Shown here one piece after another: positions 17,969 to 27,375 of a stretch of 64,000 nt of DNA. Below the pieces are notes generated by a model, which saw only the letters and a program-made list of their open reading frames with translations, did not search any database and was not told the DNA's origin. This DNA is from Gemmatimonadota bacterium (lineage in GTDB: Bacteria; Gemmatimonadota; Gemmatimonadetes; Longimicrobiales; Gaopeijiaceae). The stretch's first letter is position 1; every line of letters starts with the position of its first letter. The stretch lies in assembly GCA_021295815.1 (NCBI GenBank), contig JAGWBQ010000007.1, positions 224,247 through 288,246 on the forward strand. The letters run 5' to 3'. The translations under genes and the position numbers were made by a program.

Positions 17969-18701
17969 CTTCTCCTCCTGCCTCCTCGGAGCGGTGCTCG
18001 CCGGTGGCGGGAGTTCGAGGTTCGGGAAGGACAAGACCAGAGCAGGTCTCGGCGGAGCACCCTTGGTCGCTCGGGCGCGGAACACTCTGGCGAAGTCGTT
18101 CGAAGAGGTAGTGGTGGCGCTGGCCAGGGACGCGGCGGCAGCGGATGTGCGCGGCCTTCCGACGGCCCGGAGTGCAATCGTGCACGACCGCCGGAGCGGG
18201 AGAGGACCGATGGCGGGAATCGAAGCGGCCCTCCTCGAGGCGGAGAAGCGCGGTCGGTCGGGAGCCTTCGTGCTGGCGTGCGATCTTCCCCTCGTGACTC
18301 CGGCCACCGTGGAGGAGCTTGTGAAGATCTGGAAGCAAGAGGAAGCCCCGGCCGTCGCGGCCAAGCTGAACCTCCGTCATCTCGAGGGCGAAGAGCGCGG
18401 ACGTCTTCCGTCGATCCAGCCGCTCTGCGCCGTCTATTCCTGCACCCTGCTGGGGGCGCTCGACACCGCCCTCTCGGGCGTGGTCCCCTCCATGCACTCG
18501 TTCTTCAGCGCGGTCGGGGGCAGGCCGGTGCAGCTCACGGAAGCCGGCGACGATGAGTTCCTGAACGTCAACACGCAAGCGGATCTGGACAGGGCTGAGG
18601 CGGTGGTCGCGGGTCGGTCCGGCCTTGGGGGCGAGGCATTTAACGCGACACCGGAACCGGGTTCGGGGAACGTGAGGCACGACAAGCTGGGGACGCCGTG
18701 A
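17961..18701 (+). CDS. mobA: Molybdenum cofactor guanylyltransferase MobA
   Basis: 246 aa. Transfers GMP from GTP to molybdopterin to form the guanine dinucleotide cofactor. The nucleotide-binding loop LAGGGSSRFGKDK (15-27), the metal-binding ACDLPLVTP and the NVNTQADLDRA end are typical of MobA/NTP-transferase-like proteins. The last 30 residues after TQADLDRAEAV are extra relative to the family. ATG 17961 overlaps the symporter end by 8 nt. Because the family is closely related to other NTP transferases, MobA is the best but not the only possibility. Confidence 0.85.
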   Translation: MGDFSSCLLGAVLAGGGSSRFGKDKTRAGLGGAPLVARARNTLAKSFEEVVVALARDAAAADVRGLPTARSAIVHDRRSGRGPMAGIEAALLEAEKRGRSGAFVLACDLPLVTPATVEELVKIWKQEEAPAVAAKLNLRHLEGEERGRLPSIQPLCAVYSCTLLGALDTALSGVVPSMHSFFSAVGGRPVQLTEAGDDEFLNVNTQADLDRAEAVVAGRSGLGGEAFNATPEPGSGNVRHDKLGTP

Positions 18702-18855
18702 AGCTGGAAGGACGGATCGAATCGCTCGACGCCCTGAGCGGTCTCGCGGTCGCCGGTATGATACACGTCAACACCCGGGAGCTGGGCGCACGTCTACCCG
18801 CCGCTCCTCCACGCCGAGTGGCACGGCCGGACTCCGACCGATCTCGTGTCCCCCA
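18698..18855 (+). pseudogene. Truncated, frameshifted acyltransferase (heparan-alpha-glucosaminide N-acetyltransferase-like)
   Basis: GTG 18698 overlaps the mobA stop. The first 27 codons read [19 protein letters not shown] and so match the start of the DUF5009/DUF1624-type membrane acyltransferases. Near 18775-18785 the frame breaks. In the +1-shifted phase the text continues as [25 protein letters not shown], exactly the next conserved block of that family, consistent with loss of one base. Homology then stops at about 18855, leaving about 50 of some 370 residues. The remnant is antisense to the 3' end of the HAD gene (18794-19555). Confidence 0.75.
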
Positions 18856-19555
18856 ACCCCATGAGCTCGACGACGCCCGCCATGTCCTGGACCGTGGCGG
18901 TCGGTCGGACCCGGGCGGGGGGCGTGGCTCCTCCGCCCGATCCTCGCGATCTGCGGTCGACGTGGACGGTCGCATAGCCTAGGGCGGAGGCCGGTGCGAT
19001 ATCGTGGAACAGGCTCTGGGCGATGTGCAGGGTGCGCTTCGCGGGGATGCCCGAGGCGGACCTCATGGTGTCGAAGTGATCCGGTGCGGGCTTGTAGCCG
19101 CCGGCGTCCTCGGCGGTCACCACCCAGTCGAAATCGATCTCCAGGGCGACTTGCGTGGCTGCGAAGAGGTCGCGGTCCACGTTCGACACGACCCCGAGCC
19201 GGTAGCGCGAGCCGAGCTTCCGCAAAGCTTCGACGGTGTCCGGGAAGGGCGGCCAGCTTCCGACCGATCCCGCGAAGGCTTCGCACTCGTGCGCGGTCGG
19301 AGAAAAGCCCGCGTCATCGGCCATCCGCTCGATCGTGAGCGCGAGGACCTCCCGATACTTCCGGTAGCGCTCGGCCTGGACGACGTGCTCGTGTTCGGCG
19401 AAGCCTGCCAGCAGCTCACCGTCGGACGGGCTCCGCCCGCGGGCTTGGAAGACTGGACGGGCGGCGTCGACGATGCCCCGTTCCCAGTCGACGAGGGTAC
19501 CGTAGCAGTCGAAGGTCAGGAGCTCGAAGCCGGCGGGGTCGAGGGTCGTGTTCAT
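18794..19555 (-). CDS. HAD-superfamily hydrolase (type II haloacid dehalogenase-like)
   Basis: 253 aa from ATG 19555, chosen because conserved sequence starts within 10 residues; the frame is open further upstream but not conserved. HAD motifs in order: [11 protein letters not shown] with the nucleophile Asp, [10 protein letters not shown], the Lys motif [10 protein letters not shown], and [23 protein letters not shown]. The cap region resembles (S)-2-haloacid dehalogenases, but many such proteins are general phosphatases. The natural end seems to be near [13 protein letters not shown]. The last 20 or so residues are read from the antisense strand of the acyltransferase remnant, so the C-terminus appears to have been altered by the same rearrangement. 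Confidence 0.87.
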   Translation of the reverse strand: MNTTLDPAGFELLTFDCYGTLVDWERGIVDAARPVFQARGRSPSDGELLAGFAEHEHVVQAERYRKYREVLALTIERMADDAGFSPTAHECEAFAGSVGSWPPFPDTVEALRKLGSRYRLGVVSNVDRDLFAATQVALEIDFDWVVTAEDAGGYKPAPDHFDTMRSASGIPAKRTLHIAQSLFHDIAPASALGYATVHVDRRSRGSGGGATPPARVRPTATVQDMAGVVELMGLGDTRSVGVRPCHSAWRSGG

Positions 19556-19646
19556 GGCAGTCGCGGATGTGGGCGGAAGGCTCGGACGGGCGTTATTTCG
19601 GGGGATCGTAGCTCGCCGGGTCCCAAAATCTACGGAGGCAAGCACC

Positions 19647-20423
19647 ATGTGGGGAGCGGTCATCGGAGACATCGTGGGGTCGCGACACGAGTTCGCCCAT
19701 CCGGCGAAGACGAAGGATTTCGAGTTTTGGCGCGATGACTGCCACGTCACCGACGACTCGGTGCTGACGGCGGCGGTCGCGGACGTACTTATAAACGACA
19801 GGCCCGTCGCCGAGACTCTCCAGGCCTGGTGCCGGGATCACTTCGGAGTGCGCTACTCCTACGGGACCATGTTCTCGTTCTGGATCTTTCAGGACTCGCC
19901 CGGGCCCTACGGCAGCTTCGGGAACGGGGCGGGGATGCGGGTTTCGCCCGCTGCGTTCCTGAATCGGAACAGCCTTGAGGCCGCGCTGGCCGCCTCCGAC
20001 AAAGTGACGGAGGTGACCCACGATCATCCGGAGGGGATGAAGGGTGCGCGCGCGACGACACACGCGATCTGGATGGCGTTCGCCGGCGAGGAACCGACTG
20101 AAATCCGCAAGGCCGTCGCGGAGACCTACGACTACGACCTCTCACGGAGCGTCGACGAGATTCGTCCCGGCTACGAGTACGACGAGACCTGCCGGCGGAC
20201 CGTGCCCGAGGCGATCACCTGCGCCTTGGAGTCGAGCTCGCTGGAGGACGCGATCCGAAACGCCGTGTCGCTCGGGGGAGACGCCGACACGCTCGCCGCC
20301 ATTGCCGGAGCGGTGGCGGAGGGGCTGCACGGAATGCCCGAAGAGATGATCGGGAAGGCGAAGTCGTACCTGGACGACGCGCCGCGAATCCGGGAGGTGA
20401 TGGAGAAGATGTACGGGAGCTGA
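19647..20423 (+). CDS. ADP-ribosylglycohydrolase family protein
   Basis: 258 aa from ATG 19647, with GGAGG 8 nt upstream. Removes ADP-ribose from proteins or other acceptors, in the DraG/ARH fold. Metal-site motifs are clear: GAVIGDIVGSRHEF at the N-terminus, VTDDSVLTAAVADVL (the TDD-type motif), THAIWMAFAG, and GGDADTLAAIAGAVAEG near residue 210. No partner ADP-ribosyltransferase is visible nearby. The divergent HAD gene begins 91 bp upstream. Confidence 0.92.
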   Translation: MWGAVIGDIVGSRHEFAHPAKTKDFEFWRDDCHVTDDSVLTAAVADVLINDRPVAETLQAWCRDHFGVRYSYGTMFSFWIFQDSPGPYGSFGNGAGMRVSPAAFLNRNSLEAALAASDKVTEVTHDHPEGMKGARATTHAIWMAFAGEEPTEIRKAVAETYDYDLSRSVDEIRPGYEYDETCRRTVPEAITCALESSSLEDAIRNAVSLGGDADTLAAIAGAVAEGLHGMPEEMIGKAKSYLDDAPRIREVMEKMYGS

Positions 20424-20776
20424 TGGACGCCCTCCGACCCAGGGTTTCCCATTCCGAGATCGTCGATCCTGGGCGATCCCCCGTGCTGCGCGACCTGTCA
20501 ACCACATGGGATGGTCGCATCTGGGTGTGGTGGTGCGGAGGCTCCCGACCGAGGTTCGCTGATCCCCCACGCATGCCCGGCCGATCCCGACCGGATGAAC
20601 CTTGGACCGTGCCCAAGGATCGGCAGGTACATCGTCGCCGCGCAACTCCTGCGGAGATGACCGCGACGTGGGTCGGCCGATTTCGCTGCCGGGCGACCGG
20701 CATGGTATCCGCCCGTTCTTGCCCTTAGGTTTCCGTTCGATACCAAGGTTCCGCTTTCAACTGGAGACCCCGGAAC
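20424..20776. other. Intergenic region
   Basis: 353 bp between the ADP-ribosylglycohydrolase and serine hydrolase genes. The open frames that cross it are arginine-rich shadows. I see no convincing promoter, RNA gene or repeat. Confidence 0.5.
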
Positions 20777-22270
20777 ATGGCCCGACGCGGCTCCACATTC
20801 GTTCATCGGTCGAAACCGCCGCTGACCGCGCGACGGGCGGCGGTCCTGGTCGCGGCGCTGGCGCTTACGCCGGCATCGGGCTGCGCCCAGACGGGAGAGG
20901 TAACCACCGATCCGCGCTTCGAGCAGGCGACCGAGCTCTTCGACCTCTGGCTGGACGCCAAGATGGACTACGAGAACATACCCGGCGTCTCGGTGGGACT
21001 CGTGCACGATCAGGAGCTGGTGTGGGCGAAGGGTTACGGATTCGCGCATCCCGCGAGCGAAGCGCCGGCCACGCCTTCCACAATGTACTCGGTGTGTTCG
21101 ATCTCGAAGCTCTTCACCTCGATCTCGGTCATGCGTGAGCGAGACGCCGGCAAGCTCCGTCTGGACGATCCGGTATCGGAGATACTGCCCTGGTACGACC
21201 TCGATCAAGCCTACCCGGAGAGTCCCGCAGTCACGGTCGAGGGCGTCCTGACCCACTCGTCGGGGCTGCCGCGCGAGTCCGACCACCCCTACTGGACCGG
21301 ACCCGATCATCCCTTTCCGACCCGCGACGAGATAGTCGAGGGGCTCTCCGACCAGGAGACGCTCTATCCGGGTCGGCGCTACTTCCAGTACTCGAACCTC
21401 GGGATGGCGCTCGCGGGTCAGGTGGTCGAGGAGGTGTCGGGGCTCGCCTACGACGAGTACGTTCGGACGCATCTCCTGGACCCTCTCGGCATGGCCGACA
21501 CCTATGTCGACATCCCCGAGGAGCACAAGGGCGGCCGATACGCTACCGGCTACGGGCGGCTTCGTCGTGACGGCGAGCGCGAGGAAGCCCCGTTCTTCCA
21601 GGCTCTGGGGATGGCGCCCGCAGCAGGATACGCCTCCACCGTGGAGGATCTGGCACGCTTGGCATCCTGGCAGTTCCGGCTCCTCGCCGACGGCGGTACC
21701 GAGCTCATCGACGCCAACACGCTTCGGGAGATGCATCGGGTCCACTGGGTCGATCCGGACTTCGACACCATGTGGGGTCTGGGCTTCTCGGTCTCGGAGC
21801 GGGACGACGCGCGAGTGGTGGGCCATGGGGGCAGTTGCCCCGGCTTCCGCAGCACCTTCCGGTTGATTCCGTCAACGAAGCTGGCCGGCATCGTGCTGAT
21901 GAACGCCCAGGCGAACCCGACCGAGGTTTGGAACCGGGTCATGGACGTTCTCGGGGGCGCGTTCGAGAGGGTCCGCGACTCGTCGGTGCACGGCGCTTCC
22001 CGCCCAGCGCGTTTCAGGGATTACGAGGGCATCTACGAATCCACCTGGGGGGAGACAGCGATCCTGCGCTGGGACGACTCCATCGTCGCCTTGGGACTTC
22101 CCTCCGGGGATCCGCTCGACGCCATGACCGCTCTGCGACACGTGGAGGGCGACACCTTCCGTCGCGTTCGCGAAGACGGCGAGCTTGGAGAGGCTTACGT
22201 CTTTTATCGTGAGGACGGCGTGGTCGACCGCATGAGCGTGCACGGCAATTTTTCACGCAAGGTGAGATAG
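20777..22270 (+). CDS. Serine hydrolase lipoprotein (beta-lactamase/PBP-like)
   Basis: 497 aa. Lipobox TPASGC (Cys36) after a hydrophobic signal, so it is probably lipid-anchored. Class C beta-lactamase/DD-peptidase fold with SxxK at Ser108-Lys111 (SVCSISK), the YSN motif in YFQYSNLGMALAG, and an HGG motif (VGHGGSCPGFRS). The last 100 residues form the extra beta domain often found in this family. The substrate may be a peptide, ester or lactam and cannot be inferred. The VOC gene follows 4 bp later. Confidence 0.9.
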   Translation: MARRGSTFVHRSKPPLTARRAAVLVAALALTPASGCAQTGEVTTDPRFEQATELFDLWLDAKMDYENIPGVSVGLVHDQELVWAKGYGFAHPASEAPATPSTMYSVCSISKLFTSISVMRERDAGKLRLDDPVSEILPWYDLDQAYPESPAVTVEGVLTHSSGLPRESDHPYWTGPDHPFPTRDEIVEGLSDQETLYPGRRYFQYSNLGMALAGQVVEEVSGLAYDEYVRTHLLDPLGMADTYVDIPEEHKGGRYATGYGRLRRDGEREEAPFFQALGMAPAAGYASTVEDLARLASWQFRLLADGGTELIDANTLREMHRVHWVDPDFDTMWGLGFSVSERDDARVVGHGGSCPGFRSTFRLIPSTKLAGIVLMNAQANPTEVWNRVMDVLGGAFERVRDSSVHGASRPARFRDYEGIYESTWGETAILRWDDSIVALGLPSGDPLDAMTALRHVEGDTFRRVREDGELGEAYVFYREDGVVDRMSVHGNFSRKVR

Positions 22271-22274
22271 CCGG

Positions 22275-22757
22275 ATGGCGGCGGCGAACGTGACTTCGGA
22301 TGTCGGTCGGAAGATCGCCACCTGCCTCTGGTTCGAGCAGGGCTCGCGTGAGGCGGCGGAGTTCTGGACGTCGCTATTCCCGGATTCCCGGATCGTAAAC
22401 GTGGGGAAGATCGCCGCAGGCCCCGGAGCAGGCAACGACGTGGTCGAATTCGAGCTCTGCGGCAGGCCGTTCACGGCCTTGGACGGCGGGCCGATGTTCA
22501 AGATCACGCCGGCGATCTCGCTGGTGGTGAACTGCGACTCCCAGGAAGAGATCGACCGCTACTGGGAGGCGCTTTCCGACGGAGGACGGGAGGGATACTG
22601 CGGCTGGCTCGATGATCGTTTCGGCGTCTCCTGGCAGGTCCTGCCCGCCGAGCTGGGAGCGCTAATGAAGCAAAGCCCGGAAGAGGTCATGAAGGCGCTC
22701 CTGACCATGACTCGGATCGACCTGGCCGCGCTTAGACGCTCGGTGGGAGCGAGCTGA
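22275..22757 (+). CDS. VOC-fold protein of the PhnB/3-demethylubiquinone methyltransferase-like family
   Basis: 160 aa. Contains the features of the PF06983-type glyoxalase-fold proteins: ATCLWFEQGSREAAEFWTSLFPDS near the N-terminus, a FTALDGGP loop, and GWLDDRFGVSWQVLP toward the end. Many members are misnamed as 3-demethylubiquinone methyltransferases; the biochemical role is generally unknown. It starts 4 bp after the serine hydrolase stop and is probably cotranscribed. Confidence 0.88.
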   Translation: MAAANVTSDVGRKIATCLWFEQGSREAAEFWTSLFPDSRIVNVGKIAAGPGAGNDVVEFELCGRPFTALDGGPMFKITPAISLVVNCDSQEEIDRYWEALSDGGREGYCGWLDDRFGVSWQVLPAELGALMKQSPEEVMKALLTMTRIDLAALRRSVGAS

Positions 22758-22810
22758 CGGTCGGGTGGCGCGGACCGGGTCCCTGCCGGGAGTAAGGACC
22801 CTCGTCTCGC

Positions 22811-22816
22811 TATATT
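22811..22816 (+). promoter_or_regulatory. Possible -10 element of DUF5916 gene
   Basis: TATATT 31 nt before ATG 22848 in an otherwise GC-rich gap. No -35 of note at 16-18 nt upstream. Confidence 0.3.
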
Positions 22817-22847
22817 CCCGTTCACGTTCCTCACTGGATCGCCTGGT

Positions 22848-25181
22848 ATGAATCTGCTCGCACACTTCAGCCCCCTCACCGGACGTCGAGGTCTGGCTCT
22901 CCCGGCGAACCGTCTCGCTTTAGCTACCTTCGCACTCGCCGCGCTCGCCTTTCCGCTGACCGGCCAGGAGTCCGGTCCGGTCGCGTCCGGGGACGAGGGA
23001 GCCGCTCCGCCCGAGAACGCCGTCGCGGTCGAAATCGAGGAGGCGCCGACCATCGACGGAAGGCTCGACGACGAGGTCTGGCTCCAGGCCGAGGCGATGA
23101 CCGGCTTCACCCAGCGCGTGCCTGCGGACGGTCAACCGGCCAGCGAACGCACCGAAGTGAGAGTGCTCTTCGACGACGAAGCCATCTACATAGGCGTGTG
23201 GGCCTTCGACAGCAGGGCCGATGCCATCACCTACGGCGAACGCATTCGCGACTACGAAGTCAACCAGAGCGACGCCATCGTATTCGTGTTCGACACCTAC
23301 AACGACGACCAGAACGGCTTCGTGTTCGGCACCACCCCCACGGGGATCGAGTACGACGGCCAGGTGGCCAACGAAGGGCGCGGCGGCGGCCGTTTCCAAG
23401 GCGGCGGCTTCAACACCCGGCAACGCTTCCAGTCGGGCTCGGGCGGCGGCTTCAACAAGAACTGGGATGGAAGTTGGACGGTGGCGACGACCACCGACGA
23501 GGAGGGCTGGTACGCCGAGTTCCACATCCCTTTCTCCACGCTCCGCTACAACAGCGGCAACGAGACCTGGGGCTTCAACGTCTCCAGGCGCATTCGCAGG
23601 CTCAACGAGGAGTCGTTCTGGAATCCGGTGCCGCGCGAGTTCAACCTCTTCCGCCTCAACTACGCCGGCGATCTCGACGGACTCCGTCCGCCCTTCCGTC
23701 GGCTGGCCACGGTGACGCCCTACCTCCTCGGATCCACCGACCGCGACTACGCGCTGTCGTCTTCGTTTTCGCAGGCGGGTGAGGTGGGGGGCGAGGTGAA
23801 GTTCCAGCTCACCCAGGGGCTCACGCTTGACGCCACCTACAACACCGACTTCGCGCAGGTCGAGGTCGACGACCAGCAGCTCAACCTCACCCGCTTCTCG
23901 CTGAACTTTCCCGAGAAGCGCCCCTTCTTCCTGGAGAACGCCGGATTCTTCTCGGTCGGCGGGGGCGGGGCCGATCTCTTCTTCAGCCGAAGGATCGGGA
24001 TCGCGAGCGGACAGCCCGTCCCCATCCGCGGCGGCGCTCGGCTCTCGGGCCGCACTCAAGGACTGAATGTCGGAGTGCTGCACATCGAGACCGGAGGCGC
24101 CGAGGGGCTCCAGGACGCTCACGGCTACTCGGTCGGCCGCGTGGCCAAGGAGCTGCCCAACCGATCGCGGGTCGGCGGTCTGTTCGTCAACCGGAGGGGT
24201 GTGGACGGCGACTTCAACCGCACCTACGCGGCGGACGTCTCGTGGGGCGTGGGCGAGGCTCTGACCTTCAGCAGCTTCGTCTCCCGGACCGACGACTCGG
24301 AGCCCCTGGCGGACGAATACGCGTGGGACCTGTCCGGGGCCTGGAACTCCCGGCTCTGGCAGGTCACCGCGCAGGCCCGCGAAATAGGCGAGGGCTTCAA
24401 CCCCGAGGTCGGCTTCCTACCGCGCTCCGGCTACCGTTACTACCAAGGCTACATGATGCGCCGGATCCATCCCTCGTGGCTCTACGAGATCCGTCCGCAC
24501 GTCTCCTACTACACCTACCGGAGCCGCAAGGCCGGGGTCGAGCACGGATTCGTCGAGTCGGCCCGTCTGCACATCGACTCGCACTGGGAGTGGGGGTCGG
24601 GCGCCCAGATTCACACCGGCGCCAACTTCACGACGGAAGGCATCTACAAACCCTTCACCATTCTGGGCACCGACGTGGAGATTCCCGTCGGAAACTACCA
24701 GGGTTGGGAATCGGCTTTGGTGATGAACTCGAATCCGGCGGCCCGATTCTCAGTCGCCTCGCGCATCACCTGCGGAAGCTTCCTGACCGGCGATCGCTGC
24801 GGAGGCAACGGGTCGGTAACCTTCCGACCGAACGCGACCTTCAGCGCTTCGGGGCGGGTCAACTACTATGACGTCGACCTTCCGCAGGGAGACTTCGAGA
24901 CGGTCCTGCTGGGCATGAACCTGGGGTACTTCTTCACGCCCAAGGTCTATTTGCAGTCGTTGGTCCAGTACAGCAATCAGATCGACAGTTGGTCCGCCAA
25001 CCTGCGCTTCGGTTGGCTCAACACCGCAGGAACCGGTCTCTTCATCGTCCTCAACGACGTTCAGGGCTTCGACTTCCCCGACGGCCTCAATCCCGACGGC
25101 GGCAGGTTCGTGGAAAGCGGCACACTCGCCCGTTCGCTTATTATCAAGTTCACCCGGCAGTTCAGCGTCCTGGGCGGATAG
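22848..25181 (+). CDS. DUF5916 outer-membrane-type protein with N-terminal CBM9-like domain
   Basis: 777 aa. Signal peptide to about residue 40. A carbohydrate-binding family 9-like beta-sandwich follows (APTIDGRLDDEVWLQAE, then VLFDDEAIYIGVWAFD and SDAIVFVFDTYND). The rest, from about 280 on, is DUF5916: alternating strands rich in aromatic residues (FSLNFPEKRPFFLENAGFF is a hallmark), ending in RSLIIKFTRQFSV, as expected for a beta-barrel. Function is unknown; the family is common in Bacteroidota and Gemmatimonadota. Its last 20 bp overlap the convergent amidohydrolase gene. Confidence 0.9.
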   Translation: MNLLAHFSPLTGRRGLALPANRLALATFALAALAFPLTGQESGPVASGDEGAAPPENAVAVEIEEAPTIDGRLDDEVWLQAEAMTGFTQRVPADGQPASERTEVRVLFDDEAIYIGVWAFDSRADAITYGERIRDYEVNQSDAIVFVFDTYNDDQNGFVFGTTPTGIEYDGQVANEGRGGGRFQGGGFNTRQRFQSGSGGGFNKNWDGSWTVATTTDEEGWYAEFHIPFSTLRYNSGNETWGFNVSRRIRRLNEESFWNPVPREFNLFRLNYAGDLDGLRPPFRRLATVTPYLLGSTDRDYALSSSFSQAGEVGGEVKFQLTQGLTLDATYNTDFAQVEVDDQQLNLTRFSLNFPEKRPFFLENAGFFSVGGGGADLFFSRRIGIASGQPVPIRGGARLSGRTQGLNVGVLHIETGGAEGLQDAHGYSVGRVAKELPNRSRVGGLFVNRRGVDGDFNRTYAADVSWGVGEALTFSSFVSRTDDSEPLADEYAWDLSGAWNSRLWQVTAQAREIGEGFNPEVGFLPRSGYRYYQGYMMRRIHPSWLYEIRPHVSYYTYRSRKAGVEHGFVESARLHIDSHWEWGSGAQIHTGANFTTEGIYKPFTILGTDVEIPVGNYQGWESALVMNSNPAARFSVASRITCGSFLTGDRCGGNGSVTFRPNATFSASGRVNYYDVDLPQGDFETVLLGMNLGYFFTPKVYLQSLVQYSNQIDSWSANLRFGWLNTAGTGLFIVLNDVQGFDFPDGLNPDGGRFVESGTLARSLIIKFTRQFSVLGG

Positions 25182-26886
25182 CCGATCCCCTGATCGCGCG
25201 TCCTCCGGTCAGCCCGGTATGTTCGCCGCCGGCGATGGTGTGCGTCCCGTTCACCACCACGTCGGCGATTCCTTCGGGGTACCGGTGCGGGGTCTCGAAG
25301 GTCGCTCGGTCGGCCACTCGGTCGGGATCGAAGACGACCACGTCCGCGAAGGCTCCCTCGCGGAGGACGCCGCGGTCGGCGAGAGCGAGCTTCCCGGCCG
25401 GGAGGCCCGTCATCTTGTGGACGGCGACGGCCAGGTCCATGATCCCCCGGTCGCGGACATACCGGCCCAGAACCCGAGGGAAGCTTCCGTATCCCCTCGG
25501 ATGCGGTGAACCGGTGGAGAGGGCGCCGTAGGGCGCGTAGGCGCCTCCGTCGGAACAGACCATCCCGAGCGGGTGAGCGAGCATCCTTTCAGTGTTCTCC
25601 TCCGACATTCCGAAGCCGATCATGCCGACTTCGCCGCTCTCTCGCAGTAGCCTGACCGTGAGAATGTACGGATCCTCGCCTCGTTCCCGGGCGAGCTCGC
25701 CCAGACGCCGGCCGCCGGCGTAGGAGTTGGTCCCTCCGATGCCGGAAATCTGGACGGCGTCCCAGGAGCCCAGCAGCGCGATCTTGTCGCGGCAGGCCCT
25801 CTCCCAACGGGGACCCTCATCGGGGTCGTCGAGGCGTTCCAAGAAACGGGCGCGGCCGCCGGCACGCGCCTCTGCGGGAAAAAGGTTGGAGAGCCCGGTC
25901 GCGTAGGCGACGTATGGATAACGGTCGAAATGGACGTCGATTCCGTCCCGGCGAGCCGACTCGATCGCGGCCAGTGCGACATCGGCTTTCCAGTGGTTTC
26001 GTTCGCCCTGCGCCTTAAGGTGCGAGATCTGGACGGCGACCCCGGCCGCGCGTCCCACGTGGATCACCTCTTCTAGGGCTGCCAGCAGACGATCGTCCTC
26101 GTTGCGCATGTGGGAGGCGAAGGGGTAGGGGGTGCCGGCGAGAACCTCCGCCAGCGCGGTCAGTTCGTCTCGCGAAGCGAAGCTCCCGGGGGTGTACTCG
26201 AGGCCGGAGGAGATGCCGACCGCTCCGTCGACGAGCGTCGAACGGGCGAGCTCGCGCATGTGGTCGATCTCGGCCGTGCTCGCAGGGCGGTCGGCATACC
26301 CGACCGCGAAGCCGCGCAGGGTTCCGTGACCGACCATGGTCGCGACCGAGACCGCGGGGCGTTCACGGTCGATACGGTCGAGGAAGCCTCCCGGATCTCG
26401 GAAGTCGATCTCGACGCCGAAGTTCCGGCGATAGCGGTCGCGGGTGGCCTCGAAGGTCGAGTCGGACCAGGGGCCGATCGAACTTCCGTCCTGCCCCACC
26501 ACCTCCAGGGTCACTCCCTGTCGAATGCGACTCTCGGCGTTCCGGTTGACCAGCAGCGAGAGGTCGGCGTGCGAGTGGATGTCGATGAAGCCGGGCGCCA
26601 CCGCCATGCCGGTCGCGTCGATTTCGGCGGCGGCTGTCCGGGCGATTCCGCCGACGACGGTTATTCGTTCTCCCACGATGCCGATGTCGGCCAGCAAGGG
26701 CGGTCCACCTGTGCCGTCGAAGACGGTTCCGCCTCTGACGACGAGATCGATTTCGCCACGTCCGGCATGGACGGCGGGGAATGGGGGGCGGGGCGATCCG
26801 GCGCGATCGCCGCCGAGCCCGGGGCCGTAGCCGATGACGCCGCCGGCCAAGGTCGTCATAGCGCCGACGAAGTCGCGTCTCTTCAA
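25162..26886 (-). CDS. N-acyl-D-amino-acid deacylase/D-aminoacylase-like amidohydrolase
   Basis: 574 aa. The N-terminus MKRRDFVGAMTTLAGG fits a twin-arginine signal, so export folded and metal-loaded is likely. Amidohydrolase features: VVRGGTVFDGTGGPP, metal motif GFIDIHSHADLSLL, GISSGLEYTPG, HMRNED, QISHLKAQG, DRYPYVAYATGL and a late MVCSDGG. These follow D-aminoacylases that hydrolyse N-acyl-D-amino acids; related enzymes act on other N-acyl compounds. It converges on the DUF5916 gene with a 20-bp overlap. Confidence 0.88.
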   Translation of the reverse strand: MKRRDFVGAMTTLAGGVIGYGPGLGGDRAGSPRPPFPAVHAGRGEIDLVVRGGTVFDGTGGPPLLADIGIVGERITVVGGIARTAAAEIDATGMAVAPGFIDIHSHADLSLLVNRNAESRIRQGVTLEVVGQDGSSIGPWSDSTFEATRDRYRRNFGVEIDFRDPGGFLDRIDRERPAVSVATMVGHGTLRGFAVGYADRPASTAEIDHMRELARSTLVDGAVGISSGLEYTPGSFASRDELTALAEVLAGTPYPFASHMRNEDDRLLAALEEVIHVGRAAGVAVQISHLKAQGERNHWKADVALAAIESARRDGIDVHFDRYPYVAYATGLSNLFPAEARAGGRARFLERLDDPDEGPRWERACRDKIALLGSWDAVQISGIGGTNSYAGGRRLGELARERGEDPYILTVRLLRESGEVGMIGFGMSEENTERMLAHPLGMVCSDGGAYAPYGALSTGSPHPRGYGSFPRVLGRYVRDRGIMDLAVAVHKMTGLPAGKLALADRGVLREGAFADVVVFDPDRVADRATFETPHRYPEGIADVVVNGTHTIAGGEHTGLTGGRAIRGSAIRPGR

Positions 26887-26899
26887 AGGTCGCCTTCGG

Positions 26900-27160
26900 T
26901 CAAGGGGATCTTCCGATCCTTCCCGGTTCGAGTCCCCCGGCCCGAAGCAACTTGGCTCGAAGCCGCATCTCCTCCGCGTTCAACCAGTCGTGCACGGACT
27001 CGAAACGACCCTGCACCCGCTCGTACTCGTCAGCGGGGAAATCTTCGCCTTCGGCATGTTCCAGGGCGTCCCGAAGCGCTTCGAGCTCCCGTTCCGACTT
27101 AAGCACCGATCTGCGCAGCCGCGCCAAGGCGCGCCTGGCCTCTCCTTCGGCGGTCTTCAA
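26900..27160 (-). CDS. Small charged hypothetical protein
   Basis: 86 aa from TTG 27160. Strongly helical and charged (ALARLRRSVLKSERELEALR, then DWLNAEEMRLRAKLLRAGGL), with a probable short coiled coil. No family recognised. Composition is normal for protein and not shadow-like, and it lies 13 bp upstream of the amidohydrolase on the same strand, so the two may be cotranscribed. The start is uncertain. Confidence 0.5.
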   Translation of the reverse strand: MKTAEGEARRALARLRRSVLKSERELEALRDALEHAEGEDFPADEYERVQGRFESVHDWLNAEEMRLRAKLLRAGGLEPGRIGRSP

Positions 27161-27311
27161 CTTCCGGGTCGTCTTCGTGCAGATCGCTCGGTCATCCGAT
27201 CAATCTACGACATCCGCCCGGCGGTCTCCAGAGGAGCTGCCCGGGCGCGCGTGCGCGAGGGACGGGCGGATCAGTCCGACCGCCTCGACGAGCCCGTGGA
27301 AGACCCGTGGC

Positions 27312-27364
27312 CTTCAGGCTCATCTCTCGCTGGAACCCTCAGGTTCAGGCTCGTTTGCCGTTGG
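27312..27364 (+). promoter_or_regulatory. Paired direct repeats upstream of a promoter (site 1)
   Basis: Two copies of a TTCAGGCTC-N6-CGCTGG-like unit, starting at 27313 and 27344 (31 bp apart). The same pair occurs at 60884-60938 (about 34 bp apart). In both places the second copy starts 32-33 nt before a -35-like hexamer. The rest of the 27161-27485 gap holds nothing else I can name. Confidence 0.55.
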
Positions 27365-27375
27365 CCAAGACGGCC

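Noticed and set aside
19548..19646. Upstream in-frame ATG for the ADP-ribosylglycohydrolase
   Set aside because: The extra 33 residues are not conserved, and GGAGG is correctly spaced only before ATG 19647.
26925..26935. GGTTCGAGTCC, resembling a tRNA T-loop
   Set aside because: No T-stem pairing, acceptor stem or anticodon arm around it. It lies in the small coding frame at 26900-27160, where it encodes part of GLEPGR on the other strand.
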